DNA of 64,000 nt from Crambe crambe (taxonomy: Eukaryota > Porifera > Demospongiae > Poecilosclerida > Crambeidae): positions 4,497,501 to 4,561,500 of the forward strand of contig OZ004583.1 in NCBI GenBank assembly GCA_963924555.1, given 5' to 3'. The position numbers and the translations under genes were made by a program. The notes under the pieces were generated by a model, which saw only the letters and a program-made list of their open reading frames with translations, was not told the DNA's origin and ran no database searches. This document shows, in pieces, positions 20,441-29,224 of the stretch; position 1 is the first letter of the stretch, and every line of letters begins with the position of its first letter.

Positions 20441-22260
20441 TTGTTTAAGTATACAGTCAAGATTTTTGTTAGGAGCATGATTAAATGGATTAGAGCATAT
20501 CATAATAAGGAATAATAATTGCACACCTGCCTTACCACATCTAGAATGGGTTAGCACTCTTACCTTCTTGTCTTGACGTTCAAAACGCATGCGCTAGTGA
20601 CTATTAGTAAGTCAACATCAAAAATATTAGACAAGATTAGCACTGTAATAACAGCACAGAATTAAGTATCATTTACCTCATAGTCAGCCTAGTTCAGGAG
20701 AGATAGAATGCTTACCTCAGAATTGACCAACAACCACTGCACTGAAGTTAATTCCCATAATGCAAAAATCTGCCATACCTCCACCAGTCTAACTTTTTCA
20801 GTCTATAATCCCATAAGGTGGTGGTAGACCCGCATTTAGTCTGGTATCACATAATACTTCTAATTGTTCCCAACGCACAGGCATCGAAAGTTTATTGAAT
20901 GAGTATATCATGACAGTATAATGCATAGGTTCTAACTTTCTGAAATGAAAATTAGTGACATGCTTGGATTAATATACTGCGCGCATAAGCACGCATTAAA
21001 ATTTTTGAAACCATGCCCACTTCTGATTAACCACACCCTCTTTCTTAAGCAAGATAGCCGAGTGTCTGTGGCTTCCGTGGCAGATAGTAATTTCGTGCAT
21101 GGCACTTTGATGGAGTGAAAATGACGTGGCTGCCATGGAGCTTTCGTGACAGTTGAACCTATGATAATGATGCAATGAAACGTCATAGCATAAGCCTTTC
21201 CCGTATCCTGTGGGAAAGAAGACAAAAATCAGACAGGAATGCTGTCAGAACCGCTTCCTCCAATCTTGATAATCCAGCTTCGTAGCAGCACGGTTAGTTG
21301 CTTCTTTCACTTAGTTGTAGCTGTAACCATCGAGAAAGGCCAATAGATATGCCATGATATCATAATTATGACTCATTCGTTTAGCAGCTAAAGAACAACT
21401 CTTACGTGATTCCAGACCCTCGTGCAACCCTGCACTAGGCCATGTTTTCTCAACTATACAAATATTCTTGTTTACTTGGCAACACTAAGGGTGCTTGAAT
21501 AGAATAAATCTCATGTGGTTCAGCTAGGTATCTGAATTCCTACAAGTCTCCCTCATCATGACACCACATACAGCATAGATTACTTCAGCTCTAGTTGAGT
21601 AAAGCCTGTTCTTAGTGTCTCTTGATTTCTTCTTGTTTGTTTTTTTTTGACAGAGGGGTATACCACCACCATTACCCTTTTGTTACAAATCAAAATTACA
21701 TTGTACCCACTCTTAAACAACCACACAACTGATTCTCATGAGCTCCTATACCGTTTTGTTTTTTTTGTTTTTTAAAGATCACTGTATTAGATCAGTGGTG
21801 TGGCAACTAGAATTCAATACCTGATCACGAGTGAAGTGAGCCACTAGGAAGTACGTACATATATACCATACAAAAGACTTGTTTACATAGGCTGCATTTT
21901 TCCTTTGTGATTGCCTAAACCTCGCTAGATTTAGAAACCTAAATCACACAAGGAATGTTCATTAAGTACCTCCTACTCTACTGTAGATTTCAGGATGGTT
22001 GTCCATAAAGAATGAGAAATAGGTAGTGGCTTACAAGGACCTAAGAAACCTGATCCTTTCATGTCCTATTCAATCCATGCAGTTGTGTAAACCATAGGAC
22101 AAACTTTATCCACCTATCCCCCTAACCTTCTTGACAACCAACCTGCAATGGACAGTACTTTGTACAAAACCACAACTATGCTTCCTACTCTACTTTGTAC
22201 AAAACCACAACTATGCTGCAGTTGTGTAAACCATAAGACCCCTCACCTTTTGTCCAATGA
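20441..22260. other. Gene-poor stretch
   Basis: No supported gene. Short frames at 20932-21225 (minus) have no domain. About 22140-22215 contains a short direct duplication of TTTGTACAAAACCACAACTATG. Sequence of mixed, AT-rich composition. Confidence 0.4.
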
Positions 22261-22269
22261 CTTCCATCT

Positions 22270-22625
22270 CTAGACTAGCTTTGGCTATTGCGTTATATAC
22301 AGTGGTTTTGAGAGTCAAATGTCATAAGCTAAATAAAGAGCAACAAGAGCAAAGAAGAGTCAAATATAGCCCAACCATACGACTATCTAGTTGGGGTAAA
22401 AGACAGCTCAATAGCTGAATAAAGAGTTACTCTTTAATCTAGTTGGGATAGAGATAGCTCAATAGCTGAATAAAGAGCAACAACCACCTACTGAATAGTT
22501 AAATATAGGCTAACCATAATGACTACATAACTCACTCATTGTCGACTAGTTTATACTCCTTTGACACCGTAGTCTAGTCGGGATAGCTCGATAGCTGAAT
22601 AAGAGAGTAATATGAGGTCGAATCA
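22270..22625. repeat. Imperfect tandem repeat with TAGCTCAATAGCTGAATAAAG
   Basis: The phrase CTAGTTGGGATAG...AGCTCAATAGCTGAATAAAGAG recurs at about 22392, 22438 and 22570, and earlier degenerate copies lie at 22325-22375. Spacing of about 45-135 bases suggests an irregular array. Confidence 0.6.
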
Positions 22626-23019
22626 ACTCCTCTACAGCTTAACTTACTCGGAGTGATGGACCACAAGCAACCAGCCACACCACAAGGATGGCAGCTAACT
22701 TGCTAGCTAGCTTACACGTGCTCGGCGCGCGCGCATGTTACTGTGACGCAATGCAATGATCATCAAGTTAGCGATTTCATCTCGCATAATTTTAGTGAAG
22801 CACTGCTGCCTTGTTTTTGATAGCTGATTTGATTTGTTGTGTTCTCATGAACTAGCTAGCTATGTGCAACATGAGCCTCACCACTTTTTGATAGATTGTG
22901 CCATCCTTGTATGTGATATAAATTCTACAGATATATAGCATTATAGCTAGCTAATAGTGTCTATGGATATAGCTATTCACCACTAATCATCTTGTGCTAT
23001 AATATCCAAATGTTAGCTA

Positions 23020-23247
23020 TATATTCCACGGCATTTTGGATACAGACCTCAACTTATGCTCTACCATCCACTTGATAAAAAAAAAAAGTTAGGTGGTAGC
23101 TAGTAATGTGTAGCTATAAATAGAAAAGGCAAGTAGGGATGGCTGCGTAAAAAGTTCATGAACAAGAGAGCCTACCCCTCCTAATTTCAATATCCACACA
23201 ACTACTCTATCCCTATGAGTGCTCTCATTCCACATAGCTATGGTCTT
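23020..23247. repeat. Segmental duplication, copy 1 (5' part)
   Basis: From GGCATTTTGGATACAGACCT to GCTATGGTCTT this segment matches 55432-55755. Together with 24598-25855 it forms one arm of a duplication whose other arm is 55425-57042, and which includes the lectin-like gene. The copy here is interrupted by the insertion at 23248-24597; the other copy has about 100 additional bases near 55500. Confidence 0.85.
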
Positions 23248-24597
23248 CAGGGGCTGATCCAGAGATTTTGGAAAGAGAGGGCCGTGTGCTTGCACCATGG
23301 CCCCTGGATCAGCCCCTGATTGTGTATGGTTAACTCTGAAGTATTAAATTGATCTTAATTAAGATGTTAGTATAGTTGGATTTCAGTGAACATAAACAAT
23401 TTTAAAACCCTGAAAACTGTAGTGGAGACTCCAGGGATGAATTGGGTCCCTCTCAAATGATAATTATCCATAAGTAACATATAAAAACCCATCAGATGCA
23501 TATCGCTGGGTCTGATATTCAACAGTATAGACAAGTTTTTAGGTTTAGGTGCTAGCAAGTGTCCCATGAGACTACACCACATTCTGTCCCACTTAAAAAG
23601 ATTTATTCATCCACCCACTAATTACTTAAAAGATTTATTCATCCACCCACTAATTACTTAAAAGATTTATTCATCCACCCACTAATTACTTAAAAGATTT
23701 ATTCATCCACCCACTAATTACTTAAAAGATTTATTCATCCACCCACTAATTACTTAAAAGATTTATTCATCCACCCACTAATTAATTAGTGGGTGGATAA
23801 ATACCACATAACTTACAGCAATTTCATATTTCATTACTCTAATTAGTGGTGGATACCACATAACTTGCAGCAATTTCAATCATTACTCTAGCGTAATGAT
23901 TGAAATTGCTGCAAGTTATGTGGTTAGCCTCATTATGTGGTATTCATCTAGCCTATAGCCTAGCTGATTTAAGAAAGCATGGCGAACCATGGGTGCACAA
24001 TGTGATTTCTAAATTTTGGCACTATTTATTGTTCACCCCTCTTTAAAAGCTCATGATAATATAGCTAATAAAGCTGTATCACTCAGAGACTAGCATTCTC
24101 AAATGTATGGATTGTCCCTGAAAATTATAGTGAGTCATGCTTTGAATAACCTAATGGTGCTGCACATTCACACAGATGAAACTGATAGTTTATCCAAGTT
24201 CAGTTGCAAATTAATTTGTTGGTAGTAGAGAAGGTAGACTTAGATCATTTTTGACTAATTTGATGCTCCAGATTGCACCAGATTGAATCTGAGACACCTA
24301 TTTTTTTTCTAGGCCTAGATGGTGCTAGCTCCGGCCCTGTACACATGGAAAATTTTGGCTCACTTTTGACCAAACCACACCCAATTAAACAACTAGATCA
24401 ACTGTAGCTTAGCTGTTCTTGTGTAGCTGCTACATGTAGTCTTTCTCTGGCTCAAAATATGTCTTTAATTTACCATGTGGCTCCTTCATTTAAACCACAC
24501 AGCTATATTGCACCATGCAGTGAGTATACTGTGGCTAATGGTAATGGAAAGGGGGGGGGGCCCAGGTCCCTTGGGCCCCTACCTGGATCAGCCCCTG
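23248..24597. mobile_element. Non-autonomous element with 15-bp TIR CAGGGGCTGATCCAG
   Basis: Ends are perfect inverted 15-mers, CAGGGGCTGATCCAG and CTGGATCAGCCCCTG, flanked by GTCTT on both sides. The paralogous locus at 55755-55765 lacks the insert and reads GGCCTTGATTGACAGC, giving an independent empty site. The element is 1350 bases, has no transposase, and carries a third copy of the TIR (inverted) at about 23305-23319, a 32-bp tandem array and a second palindrome at 23838-23930. A G-run (24551-24560) lies just inside its right end. A 5-bp target duplication does not fit hAT (8 bp) or Tc1 (TA). Confidence 0.8.
23596..23790. repeat. 32-bp tandem repeat, about six copies
   Basis: The unit AAAAGATTTATTCATCCACC continuing CACTAATTACTT repeats with almost no divergence and ends in an inverted half-copy (ATTAGTGGGTGGATAAAT). 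Near-identity implies recent expansion. It lies inside the 23248-24597 element. Confidence 0.95.
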
Positions 24598-24866
24598 GTC
24601 TTGATTGACAGCTATGGCTAGCTAGTGAATGCATTGGTGTTTCTCAGCATTGTTAAGGCACATCCAATAAGAGTGTGGTTGAAAACAGCAATATGAATTT
24701 GGCACACGAAATAAAATATTTAGCTAGCTACTATAGTTTCTACCAAGTTCTACGACAGTTAGCTAAAAAGTGTATGGTATCGATAGCACTGTATTAGCTA
24801 CACACTGCAATGTAAAAGTCACTAACTAACTAGCTACTTTAGCTATAGTGAAGATGTTGGAGCATG

Positions 24867-26138
24867 CTACTGTACATAAATTTCAACATTCGATATGGCA
24901 ATGTCTTCATTGTGTCTGCCCTCATCACGACACACCCTCATCTCTATGTTGTCAGTGGTGGCTGATGGGAGTTGCTTGTGGAACCATGGGGGATTATTGA
25001 AGGAACAGCATGTGCTAGTAGAAGCACACCCAGCCCCATCCCAAAGGGGATCATCAACTAGAAATAAACCAAATGAACCTGGTCTCCGACTTCCTGTATC
25101 ACAGAAGTAGTCCATTCCTACAAAAGAAGGAGGAGCCACAATGCTCATATCACCTGGTTTCACACACTGACAGTGAGTAAATGAACTCGGTCCACTACTG
25201 TAATCATCGTGAGTAGCAGCAAAAGTCCAGATGTGTCTCCTAGGATTGTTTCCATGTGTAAGACTAACACCATCCACGTAATTAGAGTCAATTGTTATGT
25301 TTGAACCACGTCCTTGCATTGTACTGAATGCATCCGGAGTACCAACTTGATAAGCATTTATCTTGCCACAGACACTGCTATACAAAGTGCTGTATGTTCC
25401 AAAAATCAAAGAAGAACATGAAGCAGTTGATGTGGAGTTGATTCTACAAGTGCGGATGCCAGAGTCATTGTGTTCTCTGAATTCATCAGGACATGGAAGA
25501 GACTCATCGCTCCAGTTCAGACCAGCCACTTTCATCCATCCTCCAGTGATATTACCACATGATATGGTCATTTCACAATACACACGCACAAATGAGCCAT
25601 TGGAGGACCTGATCCAGTAGTGACCTGATGGAGAAGAGGGATGTATTGCAAAGATAGCAGAACATGAAGAAGCTAAAAATTGTGTTAGAAGTCTTCTTTC
25701 GAGTTCAAATATAGTATCATTTGCAGAATTCCGAAGCTCCAGTATCTTTCTTTCACACTCTAATGTATTATTATTCACAGAAACCTGAAGCTGTGCTAAT
25801 CCTCTTTCAAGTTCAGCTACATTAGAAGCCTGTAACTCCGCTACAGTTTGTGTTTTTAATTTGGAATTGATATTCCATAAGATAAGACCCAAGCTAATAA
25901 ATGCAGCACTACCTACTAAGATGAATCCAACCAGTGTAATTGCACACATCCAACTACAAGCAGGTATTTTATGTGACTTAATTTGAAGATCTTCATATGC
26001 AGACAGATTTTGAGGCTCATCTCTTGAAAGAACTTGCTTTTCTGGTGGAGATGAATTTTGAGGCTCAGTTTTTGAAGGAATATTATAGCATTGATTGTCC
26101 TGAATTATCATTTCATAATTATTTTCTTCTTCCATCAT
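24867..26138 (-). CDS. Type II membrane protein with fibrinogen-like/WDGAGC ectodomain
   Basis: A single uninterrupted exon of about 423 codons if translation starts at the MMEEE methionine (26136-26138); an upstream in-frame ATG at 26223-26225 would add 29 residues. Residues ~1-58 form a cytoplasmic tail with NYEMI and two EPQN motifs; ~59-90 are a transmembrane segment (CAITLVGFILVGSAAFISLG); ~92-150 a coiled coil; the rest an extracellular domain. That domain begins like a fibrinogen-related domain (SGHYWIRSSNGS, VRVYCEM) and ends with DPLWDGAGCASTSTCCSFNN, PWFHKQLPSATTDNIEMRVC and NEDIAISNVEIYVQ, a pattern I recall from many sponge and cnidarian proteins of unknown function. Binding of sugars or microbes is inferred only from the fold type. 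Two broken copies lie near 56-57.7 kb. The MITE at 26220-26542 abuts the 5' end and must supply promoter sequence. Confidence 0.85.
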   Translation of the reverse strand: MMEEENNYEMIIQDNQCYNIPSKTEPQNSSPPEKQVLSRDEPQNLSAYEDLQIKSHKIPACSWMCAITLVGFILVGSAAFISLGLILWNINSKLKTQTVAELQASNVAELERGLAQLQVSVNNNTLECERKILELRNSANDTIFELERRLLTQFLASSCSAIFAIHPSSPSGHYWIRSSNGSFVRVYCEMTISCGNITGGWMKVAGLNWSDESLPCPDEFREHNDSGIRTCRINSTSTASCSSLIFGTYSTLYSSVCGKINAYQVGTPDAFSTMQGRGSNITIDSNYVDGVSLTHGNNPRRHIWTFAATHDDYSSGPSSFTHCQCVKPGDMSIVAPPSFVGMDYFCDTGSRRPGSFGLFLVDDPLWDGAGCASTSTCCSFNNPPWFHKQLPSATTDNIEMRVCRDEGRHNEDIAISNVEIYVQ

Positions 26139-26219
26139 GACTAAGGATAGGTAGCTAGCTGAACTCTTGTAGAAAAGTTCCCAACTAACTGTGTGGAAAT
26201 ATTGCTGTGAGCTATATAA

Positions 26220-26542
26220 GGCCACTATTAATAGAATGATTGTTTCCTGTCCACCGCCCGCGTATTGAAAATGTCACCGCATCAAAAAATATTATTACTG
26301 CCTGGCGCCTGCCATTGCTCATGCGCGCAGTAGAGCGCGCACATTTGGCTTCACATGCAGCTCTTTTTGGGAAAGCCCGTGGTGAATGACTAGTCTCGCG
26401 GACTGCGAGACTAGTGAATGATGAAGACAGGACCCTTGAGACAAACAACGAAGCAGTAATAGAATAATTATAATAACCGCCCGCCCGCAGCACTTGTGGA
26501 TGTTTACTTGGACAGGAAACTAGGATTCTATAAATAGTGGCC
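26220..26542. mobile_element. MITE, GGCCACTATT ends, TAA duplication, copy 1
   Basis: Termini GGCCACTATT/AATAGTGGCC are inverted and extended by a second matched pair, GTTTCCTGTCC/GGACAGGAAAC. TAA flanks both ends, matching the 3-bp TWA target duplications of PIF/Harbinger. An internal palindrome AGTCTCGCGGACTGCGAGAC lies at about 26393-26412. No coding capacity. It directly abuts the lectin-like gene's 5' end. Confidence 0.85.
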
Positions 26543-26650
26543 TAACTTAGAAGAACAACTTCAAAAGACTGTAAACTTATTAAATCTTGATCACAAACAT
26601 GACTCAGATTAGAAAACTGATCAATTCATGTCAACTGTAAACAGATATAA

Positions 26651-26886
26651 GGCCACTATTGGTTGATTACAAGTTTCTCATCCCCCGCCTGCATTAGTTT
26701 ACTCTACCTACAGGATTTGGCCATTATAATTGAATTTCTATACCGCATCACTTCTGACTCCTGTGGTTTTTCCAAGAAAATGCTATCAAAATAATGACAT
26801 AATGGCTTAAACTATGCCGCCCGCGCGCCCGCATCAGTCTGAGCAAAACCATCTGATGAGAAACTCATGAGCAACAAATAGTGGCC
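26651..26886. mobile_element. MITE, GGCCACTATT ends, TAA duplication, copy 2
   Basis: Same 10-bp ends and TAA flanks as the copy at 26220, and internal matched GTTTCTCATC/GATGAGAAAC pair, but the interior sequence differs. Both copies share C-rich CCGCCCGC stretches. Two members 108 bases apart suggest local insertion preference. Confidence 0.85.
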
Positions 26887-27210
26887 TAACATAACATGCT
26901 AGCTATCATTCATAGCTTGCTGTTGTTGTGCATAAATTTTTTGGTGTTTTGACAATTCTCATTCATGCATATAAGATAAGAAGAGTAGATGCAGAGTACA
27001 GCCTGGACATTAATGTCAACTGTAGGGTATTGGGTAGGTGTGGGTATTATGAGTCCAGCTAAGTATTGTTGCTTTTTTCTTGGAAATGGACTATCTTAGA
27101 ATCCTGAAAATTGCTCCAGATAGAAAAGGTTATGTAGAACTAATGTGTGGAAAAAGTAATAAAAATATTGCATCTTGTAGATAGGAGTTATGATCTTACA
27201 TAACACAAGT

Positions 27211-27334
27211 AAGGGGAAAAGCATTTCATGAAATGAAAAAAGATGTAGGGATGACCACTGCTCAAAAAAGTAAGGAAACAAGAAGGATGGAAATGGGATC
27301 AATCTTTTTTCTGTATATCCAGCCACATATACGT
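27211..27334. mobile_element. Long-hairpin MITE, single arm (copy 2)
   Basis: One arm of the family described at 8341-8650: AAGGGGAAAAGCATTTCATG through GATGTAGGGATGACCACTGC to CTGTATATCCAGCC. The second arm is missing, so this is a truncated or half-deleted copy. Confidence 0.85.
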
Positions 27335-27487
27335 ATGGTTTTAGCTATGTATAGAGTTCATTCTTCTATGTGTACGCAGGGACAGATGAAAGAAGAATAG
27401 TTCTCCAGCATACCAGCCCAATCATTATCAACGAGTCAAGGTGTTGTGTTATTGTTGAGCTATAAGGTAAAGCGGGGTGACTTGGGA

Positions 27488-28642
27488 CAGGGTGTATACA
27501 ATGGACTACTGGACTGTGGCACATGTGAAATTATAGAAGTGTAGCTGTGTACATTAGTAATTTGTCTACACTAGAAGTGCATAATCATCCTGCATACCTC
27601 TGAATGACACTTGTTGTCTTGCACAAAAAATGGTAAGGCCATAGAATCTACTACGTAGATGATGGTATATGTTTGCTGCTTGTAAGAACTAGCATAAAAT
27701 AAATTAATTTGCTACCAGTTGGAAATTTATAGTCAAGCTCTACCCTCCCCTCCATTCCACTTCCCTCCCTCCAGTCCAGTGGTCCAGTCAGACACCCAGA
27801 TACAGGTGGTGTCACTGGTGCATGGTAGCTTTGAACCTGTATGTACTTCCTAGGATAGTTTTGTTCGGGGAGGGAGGGAAGTGGAATGGAGGGGAGGGTA
27901 GAATTTGACTAAATTTGGATAGCTTTTACAAGCGGCAAACATACCTTCATCTTGTAGCTATAGATTGTATGGCCTTACCATTTTTTGCGCAAGACAACAA
28001 GTATCATTTAGTCTGCACATGCTCAGATGTAGGAGTGCAATTATAAACTACTGCAATTAGGCATGTGAACTGATGAGGGAAGATGTAATATTAGTAATTG
28101 CAGTAATTACTGGTAGCTACACTAGTAATTTGTTTACCACTAGAAGTGCATATCATCCTGCATACCTCTGAATGATACTTGTTGTCTTGCACAAAAAATG
28201 GTAAGGCCATAGCTACAATCTATAGCTACAAGATGAAGGTATGTTTGCCACTTGTAAAAGCTACATATTGTACAAAACTATCCTAGGAAGTACATACAGG
28301 TTCAAAGCTACCATGCACCAGTGATACCACCTGTATCTGGGTGTCTGACTGGACCACTGGACTGGAGGGGAGGGTAGAGCTTGACTATAAATTTCCAACT
28401 AGTGGCAAATTTATTTGCTAGTTCTTACATGTAGCTATACAAGCAGCAAACATATACTTTCATCTAGTAGATTCTATGGCCTTACCATTTTTTGTGCAAG
28501 ACAATAAGTGTCATTCAGAGGTATGCAGGATATGCACTTCTAGTGGTAAACAAACGCAGCTACACTTCTATAATTTTGCATGTGCCAGGTGAAAGGGCAG
28601 TCCAGTAGTCCAGTCCACCGATTGTATACACCCCTTGGGACA
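27488..28642. repeat. 1.15-kb compound palindrome (foldback)
   Basis: The left end (GTGTATACAATGGACTACTG, then ATTATAGAAGTGTAGCTG) recurs inverted at the right end (about 28550-28632). Inside, GCACAAAAAATGGTAAGGCC occurs four times in alternating orientation (27622, 27970, 28190, 28482), and CCTGTATCTGGGTGTCTGAC is paired with its complement (27791 and 28330). Thus each half is itself partly palindromic, giving a potential cruciform of nested hairpins. No open frame. Arms match at an estimated 85-95 percent, so repair or recent formation has kept them alike. Confidence 0.85.
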
Positions 28643-29008
28643 CTGGAGCTATATTTCTATCTTGCTTCGAGATTACTAAGAGTTACAAGATCTCATTTTG
28701 CACACATAAACATCTATGCTTTGTCTTTCTTTGCAGCCAGTCTGGAGTGCTTGGGTTATTCTGTTGGAAAATAAGCAGCTCAAATACTCTGCTGATTTTA
28801 TAAGACCGCAAGAAAAAAATTAAATAAACAAACTTCAAACTTACTTTTTTTGATTTATCAATATTCTACTCACTCAAATAACACTGTATAATGATCTCTG
28901 ATGTAGCTAGCATGCATAATATTCATAGCACTATTATCATAACGTCAATTGCGAGTAATCGAAAAAGGGAAATTCCCTGTCTTGGCAGGAAATTCAAATT
29001 AATTCAAA

Positions 29009-29173
29009 ATGCCTAGGGTGTATGTAAGAAAGGGAGCAAAAAATAAGTGGAGGGATAGCCAGTTGGAGGCTGCAAAGCAAGCTGTGCGGTCAGGAGAGAT
29101 GAGCCTTTGTACTGCCAGTGACAAGTATGGTGTTCCTAGGAACACACTGTCAAATCACTTGCGAGGCAAATGA
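29009..29173 (+). pseudogene. Pipsqueak-type HTH fragment of a pogo-like transposase
   Basis: A 54-codon frame starts MPRVYVRKGAKNKWRDSQLE and ends CTASDKYGVPRNTLSNHLRG before TGA. The A-S-x-x-Y-G-V-P-x-x-T-L helix is the recognition part of the HTH_psq domain at the N-terminus of pogo/Tigger transposases. The following CENP-B-type HTH and DDE domains are missing. A truncated copy; a domesticated HTH gene with further exons is unlikely because a stop follows directly. Confidence 0.7.
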
Positions 29174-29224
29174 GTCTGATGTGGATGACCTGTGACATGA
29201 TTAAAGCTACACATAAAATCAATA

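Noticed and set aside
23248-24597. hAT assignment for the CAGGG-ended insertion
   Set aside because: CAGGG ends suit hAT, but the shared flank is 5 bases (GTCTT), not 8, and the paralogous empty site agrees.
24895-25110. Plus-strand open frames opposite the receptor-like gene (and the same at 56073-56288)
   Set aside because: Antisense shadows; the minus-strand frame carries the conserved Cys, Trp and glycosylation motifs.
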